Shown in pieces: positions 35,763 to 44,054 of a DNA stretch of 64,000 bases. Numbering within the stretch: the first letter of the stretch is position 1; every line of letters begins with the position of its first letter. This DNA is from Streptomyces sp. F001 (lineage in GTDB: Bacteria > Actinomycetota > Actinomycetes > Streptomycetales > Streptomycetaceae): NCBI RefSeq assembly GCF_004187715.1, contig NZ_QZWF01000007.1:297206-361205 (forward strand), read 5' to 3'. A program made the translations under genes and the position numbers. Under the pieces are notes generated by a model. That model did no database searches, was not told the DNA's origin, and was given only the letters and a program-made list of their open reading frames with translations.

Positions 35763-36513
35763 CGCTGCTCTCCAGGGCGGCCATCAGGTCGATGACCTTG
35801 CCGCCCTTCGCCGGCTCGGGCGCCTCGGGGGGTGCCTCGCCGGCGGCCTTCGCGGCGATGACCTCCTCGACGGCCTCGCGGTACTCGTCGTGCAGGTCCT
35901 CGAGGTCGACCTCGCCGAGGGTGTCCATCAGGGTGTCCGCGAGGTCGAGTTCCTTGTCGCGGACGGTGACGTCGGTCTCGGGGGCGACGCCCTCGGGGGC
36001 GCGGACCTCGTCCGGCCACAGCAGCCCGTGCATGACGATGGCGTCGCCGACCACCCGCAGCATGCCCAGCCGCTCCCGGCCGCGCAGCGCGAACTTGGCG
36101 ATGGCGACCTTGTTGCTGCGTTTCAGTGCCTCCCGCAGCAGGGTGTACGGCTTGGCGGCCGGGGCGCCGCTCGCCGCGAGGTAGTACGCCGCGTCCATCT
36201 GGAGCGGATCGATCCGTTCGCCCGGCACGAAGGCCACGATCTCGATCGTCTTCGCGGTCGGGAGGGGCAGATGGGCCAGATCCTCGTCCGTGATCGGAAT
36301 GATCGCCCCGTCCTCGTCCTCGTAGCCCTTGCCGATCTCCGCCCCGCTGACCTCGCGGCCCTCCAGTTCGCAGAACTTGCGGTACCGGATCCGCCCGCCG
36401 TCCTCCGTGTGGATCTGGCGGAACGAGATCGAGTGGCTCTCCGTGGCGTTCACCAGCTTGACCGGGACGCTGACGAGGCCGAACGAGATGGCGCCGTTCC
36501 ATATGGATCGCAC
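35527..36513 (-). CDS. ku: Ku DNA end-binding protein (NHEJ)
   Basis: This 328-residue homodimeric Ku binds double-strand ends and recruits LigD-type enzymes. The beta-barrel core starts (V)RSIWNGAISFGLVSVPVKL; the usual FCELEGREV and LHDEYREAVE blocks are present. A long Lys/Ser/Thr/Ala-rich C-terminal tail (last about 60 residues) resembles histone H1-like extensions that bind DNA. I chose GTG 36513 because AAAGG lies 8 bp upstream and homologues begin MRSIWNG; an ATG at 36537 adds eight residues. It is divergent from the LigD-type polymerase. Confidence 0.94.
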   Translation of the reverse strand: MRSIWNGAISFGLVSVPVKLVNATESHSISFRQIHTEDGGRIRYRKFCELEGREVSGAEIGKGYEDEDGAIIPITDEDLAHLPLPTAKTIEIVAFVPGERIDPLQMDAAYYLAASGAPAAKPYTLLREALKRSNKVAIAKFALRGRERLGMLRVVGDAIVMHGLLWPDEVRAPEGVAPETDVTVRDKELDLADTLMDTLGEVDLEDLHDEYREAVEEVIAAKAAGEAPPEAPEPAKGGKVIDLMAALESSVRAAKESRGEQPAEVRELPRRRTSRSAPKEPAGRKSTAKKPTARSTQTGKKTASTKSSAKSTTKKTAAKKTTSRKRSA

Positions 36514-36540
36514 ATCCAGCACCTTTCGTGGCGGCATAAA

Positions 36541-36571
36541 GAGGTATCAAGCGGTATCAAGCGGTATCAGC
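36541..36571. repeat. Three 10-bp direct repeats between ku and the LigD polymerase gene
   Basis: GGTATCAAGC occurs twice and a third GGTATCAGC copy follows, at an exact 10-bp period (one helical turn), in the 81-bp divergent promoter region. Repeats on one DNA face suggest binding of an oligomeric regulator shared by both NHEJ genes. The regulator is unknown. Confidence 0.7.
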
Positions 36572-36594
36572 CTGTTTCATGTGATTCTCATCGT

Positions 36595-37482
36595 ATGACG
36601 CCGATCACAGAGGTGGAGGGGCGGCGGGTCGCGCTGAGCAATCTCGAGAAGGTGCTGCACCCGGCGACCGGGTTCACCAAGGGCGAGTTGCTGCACTACT
36701 ACGCGACGACCGCCGACGTGCTGCTGCCGCATCTGCGGGATCGGCCGGTGTCCTTCCTGCGCTACCCGGACGGGCCCGACGGGCAGGTCTTCTTCACCAA
36801 GAACGTGCCGCCGGGCACGCCCGAGTGGGTCACCACCGCGGAGGTGCCCCGTTCGGAGGGTCCGGGTCCGGCCCGGATGGTACTCGTGCAGGACCTGCCG
36901 AGCCTGATGTGGGCCGCGAACCTGGTGACCGAGTTCCACACGCACCAGTGGGTGGTCCAGGAGCCGGCGATGGCCGACCGGCTGGTCTTCGACCTGGACC
37001 CCGGGGCACCGGCGACCGTCGTCCAGGCCTGCGAGGTCGCGCTGTGGCTGCGGGAGCGGCTGGCGGCGGACGGTATCGACGCGTACGCGAAGACATCCGG
37101 GTCGAAGGGGCTTCATCTGCTGGCCGGCATCCGGCCGGCCCCTTCCGACCAGGTGGCGGAGTACGCCAAGGAGCTCGCCATGGAGGCGGAGAAGGCGATG
37201 CCCCGGCTGGTCCTGCACCGGATGACGCGCAGCCTCAGACCGGGCAAGGTGTTCGTCGACTGGAGCCAGAACGCCGCCCGGAAGACGACGGCGACGCCGT
37301 ACACCCTGCGGGCACGGGCCACGCCGACGGTGTCGGCGCCGGTGACCTGGGAGGAGGTCGAGGCGTGCGGGGACGTCGGCCAGCTGACCTTCCAGGCCGG
37401 CGACATCGCCCCGCGCGTGCAGGACTACGGCGATGTACTGGCCCCGCTGCTCGACCCGGAACAGGCCGGCCCACTGCCCTGA
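36595..37482 (+). CDS. LigD-type polymerase/primase domain protein (NHEJ)
   Basis: This 295-residue stand-alone archaeo-eukaryotic primase-type polymerase corresponds to the POL domain of LigD; there is no ligase or phosphoesterase domain. Metal-binding aspartates are in LVFDLDPG, with KTSGSKGLHLL and the third aspartate in KVFVDWSQN. It fills gaps during Ku-dependent end joining. ATG 36595 is used. A partner ATP-dependent ligase must be encoded elsewhere. Confidence 0.93.
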   Translation: MTPITEVEGRRVALSNLEKVLHPATGFTKGELLHYYATTADVLLPHLRDRPVSFLRYPDGPDGQVFFTKNVPPGTPEWVTTAEVPRSEGPGPARMVLVQDLPSLMWAANLVTEFHTHQWVVQEPAMADRLVFDLDPGAPATVVQACEVALWLRERLAADGIDAYAKTSGSKGLHLLAGIRPAPSDQVAEYAKELAMEAEKAMPRLVLHRMTRSLRPGKVFVDWSQNAARKTTATPYTLRARATPTVSAPVTWEEVEACGDVGQLTFQAGDIAPRVQDYGDVLAPLLDPEQAGPLP

Positions 37483-37510
37483 CCGCTCCGCTGGAGTGCC
37501 TCGGTGTGCC

Positions 37511-37578
37511 GCCCATCGGCACAGCCCCGCGCCGGTTGGGCAGCGCCCCCCAAGGGGCGCGGGGCTGTGCCGACGGGC
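37511..37578. terminator. Strong bidirectional hairpin within a dispersed repeat
   Basis: TCGGCACAGCCCCGCGCC (37516-37533) pairs perfectly with 37556-37573 (18-bp stem, 22-nt loop), and one mismatch extends the stem further. It separates the convergent LigD-polymerase and NERD genes, so it probably ends both transcripts. The surrounding GC-rich sequence to about 37620 resembles a common Streptomyces intergenic repeat. Confidence 0.7.
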
Positions 37579-37660
37579 GGCTCCGCCGCGTGGGCGCGAC
37601 CAGCCACAACGGGGCCGCAGATGATCGACGGCACATCGCGGCACCCAGCGGAGCGCCGGC

Positions 37661-38467
37661 TCACACCCGGGCCCATGTGTTCCGGTCCCGGGCCATGGCG
37701 TGCAGGGCCTCCACGTCCGCCGGTTTCAGGACTCCGCCGAGCCGCGCCAGCCCGGCGAGGCCGGTGTCCTGCAGGACGCGGACCTCGCGCACCGGCCCGT
37801 CGAGGGACACGCGGGCCGGGCCGACCAGGGCCAGCACGGGGTGGACCTCGGCCGTCAGGGCGTACGAGGCACGGTCGGCGTCCGCACGCACCCGGCGCAG
37901 CAGCGGCCGCGGCTCCCGCCGCCCCGGCGTGACCATGGGGTCGGCGACCAGGATCCGCTGCTTGCGGGCGTACAGCGTGTGGATCGCGAAGAGTCCGCCG
38001 GGGCCGATCAGCAGGTGGTGGATGCGGTCGCCGCCAGGCAGCGGAACGGAGTGCAGGGTGTGCCAGCCCGCGCCGTCCAGCCGGTCCAGCGCTTCCCCCA
38101 CCGTCTGCTCGGCCTCCAGCGCCCGGCGCCGGGGATCGGTGCGCAACCGGGGCACCGGGCCGCCCGGATTCCGGTCCAGGGCGATCAGGAGGGCCTCGCC
38201 GGGGCGGTTGGGCGCCAGGTCGTCGTCCGGGTGCAGGGAGAGACGGGCCAGCTCGGCCGGGGTGGGCACCGGTGGCGGGCCCACCGTGACCGGGCCGGTC
38301 AGGAAGGGGCGCAGGGCTTGAAGGACGTCCTCTCTGCGGTCCTCGCCGATCAGGTTGACCCGGGCCGCCTCACGGTCGTACCAGGCGATGTTCCTGCCGT
38401 CCGTGAGGCAGACGTACAGCCGTTCCCGACCGTGTTGCCAGGTCGGTACGACGCGCAGTCCGCTCAT
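37661..38467 (-). CDS. NERD-domain protein
   Basis: This 268-residue protein carries a nuclease-related (NERD) fold in its C-terminal half: AEQTVGEALDRLDGAGWHTLHSVPLPGG, then RIHHLLIGPGGLFAIHT (quoted in pieces). The N-terminal part (YVCLTDGRNIAWYDREAARV) has no clear match. The catalytic acid and lysine of true nucleases are not obvious, so activity is doubtful. ATG 38467 has GGGG 8 bp upstream; earlier in-frame ATGs read into the opposite-strand phosphatase gene region. Confidence 0.75.
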   Translation of the reverse strand: MSGLRVVPTWQHGRERLYVCLTDGRNIAWYDREAARVNLIGEDRREDVLQALRPFLTGPVTVGPPPVPTPAELARLSLHPDDDLAPNRPGEALLIALDRNPGGPVPRLRTDPRRRALEAEQTVGEALDRLDGAGWHTLHSVPLPGGDRIHHLLIGPGGLFAIHTLYARKQRILVADPMVTPGRREPRPLLRRVRADADRASYALTAEVHPVLALVGPARVSLDGPVREVRVLQDTGLAGLARLGGVLKPADVEALHAMARDRNTWARV

Positions 38468-38564
38468 GCACATCACCCCATGACCATGGGAACAGGCGGG
38501 GTGCTGCCGGGGCAAGAACCCGGTTACCTTTGAGAGGAGTTGGGCAGGCCCTCGGGAGGAGCCG

Positions 38565-39071
38565 TTGCGTACCCGCAGGAAGCAACCCGACGTACCGGCT
38601 CCGGACAGCCCGTGGGACGAGATCGTGCCCGGTCTGTGGATGGGCGGGCACGAGTTCACGGGCGGTTCGGGCGAGGTGGAGTTCGCCGTCGTGCGAGACG
38701 AGTTCGATCTCGTCCAGACTCTTCTGCGGCTGCCCGGCCACGGCCCCGACCCGGGCGTCGAGCACCAGGTGTGGCCCATCCCGGACGGGCCCCTGGACGG
38801 CACCCAGCTCGCGGGCGTGATCCGGCTGGCCGAGGCCGTCTGCGACGCGCTGGACCAGGACCGCCGGGTCCTCGTCCGCTGCTACCACGGCTACAACCGC
38901 TCCGGCCTGGTCATCGCCCACGCCCTGGTGCACGGCGGCAGCTCCGCGGAGGCCGCGATCCGGCTGATCCGCACCCGCCGCTCGCCCTGGGCGCTGCACA
39001 ACGACCTGTTCGTGGAGTATCTGCGGGCGGGGCTGCCGACGGTGCGGTTACTGGAGGAGCTCGCCGAGTAG
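38565..39071 (+). CDS. Small dual-specificity/tyrosine phosphatase-like protein
   Basis: This 168-residue protein has the Cys-based phosphatase loop VRCYHGYNRSGLVIA (C-x5-R-S) near residues 105-120, preceded by a WPIPDGPLDGTQL segment that may carry the general acid. The start is TTG 38565 behind GGGAGGAG. Codon 162 is TTA (39048-39050), suggesting late, bldA-dependent synthesis. The substrate is unknown; a phosphoprotein or phosphoinositide-like target cannot be told from sequence. Confidence 0.82.
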   Translation: MRTRRKQPDVPAPDSPWDEIVPGLWMGGHEFTGGSGEVEFAVVRDEFDLVQTLLRLPGHGPDPGVEHQVWPIPDGPLDGTQLAGVIRLAEAVCDALDQDRRVLVRCYHGYNRSGLVIAHALVHGGSSAEAAIRLIRTRRSPWALHNDLFVEYLRAGLPTVRLLEELAE

Positions 39072-39083
39072 CCGTGGGCCGTC

Positions 39084-39134
39084 CGTACACCGAACGGATA
39101 CGCAAAAAGGAATTCCCCACGAATAAGGTGTACG
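39084..39134. promoter_or_regulatory. Widely spaced inverted repeat before the lipoprotein gene
   Basis: CGTACACC (39084-39091) and GGTGTACG (39127-39134) are perfect inverted copies 35 bp apart. They flank an A-rich stretch within the 83-bp leader of the lipoprotein-histidine kinase operon. This could be a paired binding site or promoter element; no known box is matched. Confidence 0.35.
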
Positions 39135-39154
39135 CGGCCCGACCACCGTGAACC

Positions 39155-39910
39155 ATGAGCCACAGGAGCGCAGTGCCCCTCCGTCTCCCCCCGCGCACCA
39201 CCCCCGTGCGCGTCCTCGCCGTCCTCGCGGCCGTCCTCCTGGCGGCGACCGCCACGGCCTGCGGTGACGCGGGCGGGCTGCGTGGCGCGGGGGCGACACC
39301 GACCGCGGTCGGCCCGGCCCGGCTGTGGCCCGAGCTGCCGCCGGCGTCCAGCCCCGCCTTCGAGATCGGCGAGGTGGACCGGAAGGTCATGAAGGGTGTC
39401 GACGTCCCCGGCGACGACATCCGCACGGTGGACCCGGTCGCGGTGGTCCGCACCGAGATCACCGCGAACCCGGGCGACTACCGGGGGAGCAAGGCCCGGT
39501 ACCGGGAGACGGCCCACCGGATGGAGGGGTGCGGCAGGGCCGGGGACCGGACCCGGTGCCCGGTCCTCGAGCCGTACTACCGGGATCTGACCGGCGACGG
39601 ACGCCACGACCTGACGCTGGGCTTCCGGCTGCTGCCCGGCGAGCTGACCGCCGTCCGCGTCTACACCGTCGACAAGCACCGGCTGATGCAGGTCATGGCG
39701 TACGACGACGCCCTGAGCGGGGTGGAGATCGCCGGGCGGTCGGTGATCCTGCGCGCGCCGTCCGAGGTCACGGGCTACGAGTACCGCCTGCAGTGGACCT
39801 GGGACCCGGAGCAGCGCGCGATGCTGCTCACGCATGACGAGATGCTGCGCACCGGCAAGCGGGAGGACTCCCCCCGCCCGTCCGCGACACCCTCGGCGAG
39901 CCCTCGATGA
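39155..39910 (+). CDS. Putative lipoprotein cotranscribed with histidine kinase
   Basis: This 251-residue protein has an N-terminal signal peptide with Arg residues, a hydrophobic core (VRVLAVLAAVLLAATATA) and a lipobox-like TATAC. The mature part has no family I recognise; it contains a YYRDLTGDGRHDLTLGFRLLP segment that looks like an extracellular sensory or calcium-binding-like loop. Its stop overlaps the kinase start (ATGA), so it may modulate the kinase, as lipoprotein CseA does for the CseBC system. That role is inference by analogy. Confidence 0.78.
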   Translation: MSHRSAVPLRLPPRTTPVRVLAVLAAVLLAATATACGDAGGLRGAGATPTAVGPARLWPELPPASSPAFEIGEVDRKVMKGVDVPGDDIRTVDPVAVVRTEITANPGDYRGSKARYRETAHRMEGCGRAGDRTRCPVLEPYYRDLTGDGRHDLTLGFRLLPGELTAVRVYTVDKHRLMQVMAYDDALSGVEIAGRSVILRAPSEVTGYEYRLQWTWDPEQRAMLLTHDEMLRTGKREDSPRPSATPSASPR

Positions 39911-41187
39911 GGCTCACGCTGCCCCGCTGGGCCGGCCCCCTGGCCGTGAAGTCCGCCCTCTTCATCACGGCGATGTGCTGCGCCCTCGCCGCGCTGCTCG
40001 GCGTCCTGGTGCATGTCTCGGTGACGCACCGGACGGTCGGCGAGGCCCGCGACCTCGCACTGTCCCGGCTGGCGGACGCCACGGCGGCGTACGAGGCCGG
40101 GGACCCGCTGTTGCCGGGCGCCGGCCTCGACCCCGACGGGCTGCCCGCGCCGCTGCGTGAGCTCGCGGCGGCCGGGAACCGCGGCACGATGGTCGCCGAC
40201 CGGCAGGGCCGCCCCACGATGTGGGCGGCGGGCCCCGCCGATCGCGGCCGTGTCCTCGCGGTGGCCGTCGACTACGCGCAGCAGGCACGCACCATCGACG
40301 GACTGGACCAGGCGATCGTCTGGTCGTCGGCGCTCGCGACCGGGGCGACGGTGCTGGTGGGGGCGTTCGCGGTGACCCGGGTGACCCGGCGGCTGCACGC
40401 CACGGCGCAGGTCGCGCGGCGGATCAGCGCGGGCGACCTGGACGCGCGCGTGCACGACGCCCGTACCCGCGATCCGAGCCGGCCGCAGGACGAGGTGGCC
40501 GCGGTGGCCGCCGCGCTGGACTCCATGGCCGCCTCGCTCCAGGGCAAGCTGCAGGCCGAGCAGCGGTTCACCGCGGATGTGGCGCACGAGCTGCGCACCC
40601 CGCTGACCGGCCTGCACGCGGCGGCGGAGCTGCTGCCGCCGGGCCGCCCGACCGAGCTGGTGCGGGACCGGGTGGCGGCGCTGCGCACCCTCACCGAGGA
40701 CCTGCTGGAGATCTCCCGGCTGGACACCGGGCGGGAGCGGCTGGACCTGGCCGTCGAGGAACTGGGCGTGCTGGTCGGCCGGGTCGTGCGGGCCTCCGGG
40801 ACCGAGACCCGGGTGCACATCGTGCGGGACGCGCGCGTGGAGACCGACCGACGGCGGCTGGAACGCGTGCTGGGCAACCTGGTCGCGAACGCGCACAAGC
40901 ACGGGCGGCCGCCGGTGGTGCTGACGGTGGACGGGTCCGTGGTGACCGTGCGGGACCACGGGGACGGCTATCCGGAGTACCTCCTGGCGCACGGGCCGCA
41001 ACGGTTCCGCACGGAGGGCGGCTCGAAAGGGCACGGACTCGGCCTGACGATCGCTCTCGGGCAGGCGGAGGTGCTGGGCGCGCGCCTGGAGTTCGGCAAC
41101 GCACCGGACGGCGGGGCGGTGGCGCGGCTGACGCTTGCGCTGACTCCGCCGAACGGGGGCCCGGCGTTCCCCGATGGCGCAGCATGA
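39907..41187 (+). CDS. Membrane sensor histidine kinase, no adjacent response regulator
   Basis: This 426-residue kinase has two transmembrane helices (about residues 17-38 and 138-158) bracketing an extracytoplasmic domain of roughly 100 residues. A HAMP linker follows, then the phosphoacceptor block FTADVAHELRTPLTGLH, the N-box LGNLVANAHKHG, G1 VRDHGDGYP and G2 KGHGLGLTIALG. No response-regulator gene is next to it. It is followed 38 bp later by SEDS and PBP genes, so it may sense the cell envelope. Confidence 0.9.
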   Translation: MRLTLPRWAGPLAVKSALFITAMCCALAALLGVLVHVSVTHRTVGEARDLALSRLADATAAYEAGDPLLPGAGLDPDGLPAPLRELAAAGNRGTMVADRQGRPTMWAAGPADRGRVLAVAVDYAQQARTIDGLDQAIVWSSALATGATVLVGAFAVTRVTRRLHATAQVARRISAGDLDARVHDARTRDPSRPQDEVAAVAAALDSMAASLQGKLQAEQRFTADVAHELRTPLTGLHAAAELLPPGRPTELVRDRVAALRTLTEDLLEISRLDTGRERLDLAVEELGVLVGRVVRASGTETRVHIVRDARVETDRRRLERVLGNLVANAHKHGRPPVVLTVDGSVVTVRDHGDGYPEYLLAHGPQRFRTEGGSKGHGLGLTIALGQAEVLGARLEFGNAPDGGAVARLTLALTPPNGGPAFPDGAA

Positions 41188-41225
41188 CGGGAGAACAACT
41201 CTCCTCATTTGGGTAAGTTCCGGGC

Positions 41226-42590
41226 ATGACGAAGGCCGGAACCGGAACCACCGTGGCAGCGGACGCACCCGCTCCCGCACTCCGCATCCCCCGGCGCCGT
41301 GGCATCGAACTCGCCCTCATCGTCCTGGCGGTGCTCCTCTCGGTGTACGGCTACTGCGCTGTCGGCCTCGCCCGGCACGACGCCGTTCCGCCCGGCGCCA
41401 TGGGCTACGGTGCCGGGCTCGGCGTCCTCGCGCTGCTCGCCCACCTGACGGTCCGTCTGCGCGCCCCGTACGCCGATCCGCTGCTCCTGCCCATCGGTGT
41501 CCTGCTCAACGGCCTCGGCCTGGTGCTGATCTACCGGCTGGACCTGCAGACGCCGGGTGACCGGGCGGCCCCGGCCCAGCTCGTCTGGTCGACCCTCGGG
41601 GTGGCCCTGTTCATCGTGGTCGTCGCCGCGCTGCGCGACCACCGGGTCCTGCAGCGCTACGCGTACGTCTGTGTCGCCGCCGCCCTGGTCCTGCTCACCC
41701 TGCCGATCCTGTTCCCGGCCGTGAACGGCGCCCGGATCTGGATCCGGATCGCCGGATTCTCCATCCAGCCGGGCGAGTTCGCGAAGGTGCTGCTGGCGGT
41801 GTTCTTCGCCGCGTATCTGGCCGCGAACCGCAGTGCGCTGGCGTACGCGGGCCGCTGCATCTGGCGGTTGCAGTTTCCCACCGGCCGGGTGCTCGGGCCG
41901 GTCGTCGCCATCTGGCTGCTGAGCGTCTGCGTCCTGATCCTCGAACGCGACCTGGGCACCTCGCTGCTCTTCTTCGGCCTGTTCGTGGTCATGCTGTACG
42001 TCGCGACCGGCCGCACCGGCTGGATCGCGGTCGGTCTGCTGCTCGCGACGCTGGGCGCGGTCGCCGTCGGCCGGATGGAACCCCATGTGGCCGCCCGGAT
42101 CCACGACTGGCTGCACCCGTTCGCCTCGATCGACGCCGGCCAGGGCCCGGGCCAGCTCGCGCAGTCCCTGTTCGCCTTCGCGGCGGGCGGGATGCTCGGC
42201 ACGGGCCTCGGGCTCGGCCACTCCCCCCTGATCGGCTTCGCCGTCAAGTCCGACTTCATCCTGGCCACGGCGGGCGAGGAACTCGGCCTGCTGGGCCTGA
42301 CCGCGATCTTCCTGCTGTACGCCCTGCTCGTCGAGCGTGGCTACCGGGCCGGCCTCGCCCTGCGCGACCCCTTCGGCCGGCTGCTCGCGGTGGGGCTCGC
42401 GTCGATCGTGGCGCTCCAGGTGTTCGTCATCGCGGGCGGGGTGACGGGCCTGATCCCGCTGACCGGCATGGCGATGCCGTTCCTGGCGCAGGGCGGCTCC
42501 TCGGTGGTCACCAACTGGGCGATCGTGGCGCTGCTGATCCGGGTGAGCGACTCGGCCCGCAGGCAGTACGACGGGCGGGTCGCCCCGTGA
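41226..42590 (+). CDS. SEDS peptidoglycan polymerase, FtsW/RodA/SpoVE family
   Basis: This 454-residue polytopic membrane protein polymerises lipid II glycans with a class B PBP. Family features include GARIWIRIAGFSIQPGEFAK, a charged ERDLGTSLLFFGLF segment, the large extracellular loop with AQSLFAFAAGGMLGTGLGLG and the C-terminal GLIPLTGMAMPFLAQGGSS (each block quoted up to 20 residues). Its stop overlaps the PBP start. As a pair separate from the dcw cluster, it probably serves a differentiation-related role. Confidence 0.93.
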   Translation: MTKAGTGTTVAADAPAPALRIPRRRGIELALIVLAVLLSVYGYCAVGLARHDAVPPGAMGYGAGLGVLALLAHLTVRLRAPYADPLLLPIGVLLNGLGLVLIYRLDLQTPGDRAAPAQLVWSTLGVALFIVVVAALRDHRVLQRYAYVCVAAALVLLTLPILFPAVNGARIWIRIAGFSIQPGEFAKVLLAVFFAAYLAANRSALAYAGRCIWRLQFPTGRVLGPVVAIWLLSVCVLILERDLGTSLLFFGLFVVMLYVATGRTGWIAVGLLLATLGAVAVGRMEPHVAARIHDWLHPFASIDAGQGPGQLAQSLFAFAAGGMLGTGLGLGHSPLIGFAVKSDFILATAGEELGLLGLTAIFLLYALLVERGYRAGLALRDPFGRLLAVGLASIVALQVFVIAGGVTGLIPLTGMAMPFLAQGGSSVVTNWAIVALLIRVSDSARRQYDGRVAP

Positions 42591-44047
42591 CCCGGCACAT
42601 CAGAAACGCCGCCGCCTTCTGCGCCCTGCTGCTCGTCGCCCTGCTGCTCAACGCGTCCCGCATCCAGGTCGTCCAGGCCCCGGCGTACGACGACAACCCC
42701 GCCAACCGCCGTCAGAGCATCGCCCGTTACGGCCAGCCGCGCGGCGACATCCTGGTCGGCGGCCGGCCGGTCACCGGCTCCGAGGACACCGGCGAGCAGC
42801 TCCGCTACGAACGCACCTACGCGAACGGCCCGTTGTACGCCCCCGTCACCGGCTTCGCCTCACAGGAGTACGGCACGTCGTTCCTGGAGCACGCCGAGGA
42901 CGGCACCCTGTCCGGCACCGACCCGATGCTCTCGCCGTTCCCCCTGTGGTCCGACCTCACCCGGGCGCAGAACCCGGGCGGTGACGTCGTCACCACGCTC
43001 GACGCGGCGGCGCAGCAGGCGGCGTACAAGGGGCTGGGCGCACGCACGGGTGCGGTGGCGGCGCTGGAACCGGCGACGGGACGGATCCTGGCGCTGGTCT
43101 CCACCCCGTCGTACGACCCGGAGTCGCTGTCGGGGAACGGCCCGTCGGTGACCCGTTCCTGGCTCGGCCTCAACGAGGACCCTGCCAGGCCGATGCTGAA
43201 CCGGGCGGCGCGGCAGACGTATCCGCCGGGCTCGACCTTCAAGGTGGTCACCGCGGCGGCGGCCCTGGACGCCGGCGTGATCAGGCATGTCGACCGGCCC
43301 ACCCGCTCGCCCGACCCGTATGTCCTGCCCGGCACCACGACGCCCCTGCGCAACGCGGCCGAGGGCTGCCGGAACGCCTCACTGCGGGTGGCCTTCGAGC
43401 GGTCCTGCAACACGGTGTTCGCGAAGCTGGGCGTGGACGTGGGCGTGACCGGCATGGCGGCGACCGCCCAGGCGTTCGGCTTCAACGACCCGGGGCTGCG
43501 GATCCCCTATCCGGTCTCCCCGAGCAGCTTCGACACCAGGGTCGACCGGGCGCAGCTGGCCCTGTCGTCCATCGGGCAGTACAACACGCGGGCCACGCCG
43601 CTGCAGATGGCGATGGTCTCGGCGGCCGTCGCCAACCGCGGGCAGTTGCGGGAGCCGTACCTCGTGGAGCGCACGACCACGAACCGGGGTGCGACGGTGT
43701 TCACGGCCGGCGCCCGCCCGGTCCGCCAGGCGATGCTCCCGTCCACCGCGGCCCGGCTGCGGGAGCTGATGCGGGGCGTGGTGGAGGACGGCACCGGCAC
43801 CAACGCCGCGATCCCCGGCGCGACGGTCGGCGGCAAGACCGGCACCGCCCAGCACGGCATCGGCAACACGGGTGTGCCGTACGCCTGGTTCGTGTCCTGG
43901 GCGCAGGCCGAGGACGAACTGGAGCCGAGGGTCGCGGTCGCCGTGGTGGTGGAGGAGGACGCGGCGGCGCACCGGGGACACATCAGCGGGGCCGGGGTGG
44001 CGGCGCCGATCGCCCGGGCGGTGATGGCGGCGGTGCTCAGGTCGTGA
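42587..44047 (+). CDS. Class B penicillin-binding protein
   Basis: This 486-residue transpeptidase cross-links peptidoglycan outside the membrane. It has an N-terminal anchor (about residues 7-25) and the catalytic motifs YPPGSTFKVV (SxxK), SCN (SxN) and GGKTGTAQ (KTG). No glycosyltransferase domain is present; the preceding SEDS protein supplies polymerase activity. It starts at GTG 42587, overlapping the SEDS stop by 4 bp. It ends 7 bp from the convergent ferritin-like gene. Confidence 0.94.
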   Translation: MTRHIRNAAAFCALLLVALLLNASRIQVVQAPAYDDNPANRRQSIARYGQPRGDILVGGRPVTGSEDTGEQLRYERTYANGPLYAPVTGFASQEYGTSFLEHAEDGTLSGTDPMLSPFPLWSDLTRAQNPGGDVVTTLDAAAQQAAYKGLGARTGAVAALEPATGRILALVSTPSYDPESLSGNGPSVTRSWLGLNEDPARPMLNRAARQTYPPGSTFKVVTAAAALDAGVIRHVDRPTRSPDPYVLPGTTTPLRNAAEGCRNASLRVAFERSCNTVFAKLGVDVGVTGMAATAQAFGFNDPGLRIPYPVSPSSFDTRVDRAQLALSSIGQYNTRATPLQMAMVSAAVANRGQLREPYLVERTTTNRGATVFTAGARPVRQAMLPSTAARLRELMRGVVEDGTGTNAAIPGATVGGKTGTAQHGIGNTGVPYAWFVSWAQAEDELEPRVAVAVVVEEDAAAHRGHISGAGVAAPIARAVMAAVLRS

Positions 44048-44054
44048 GAAGCCG

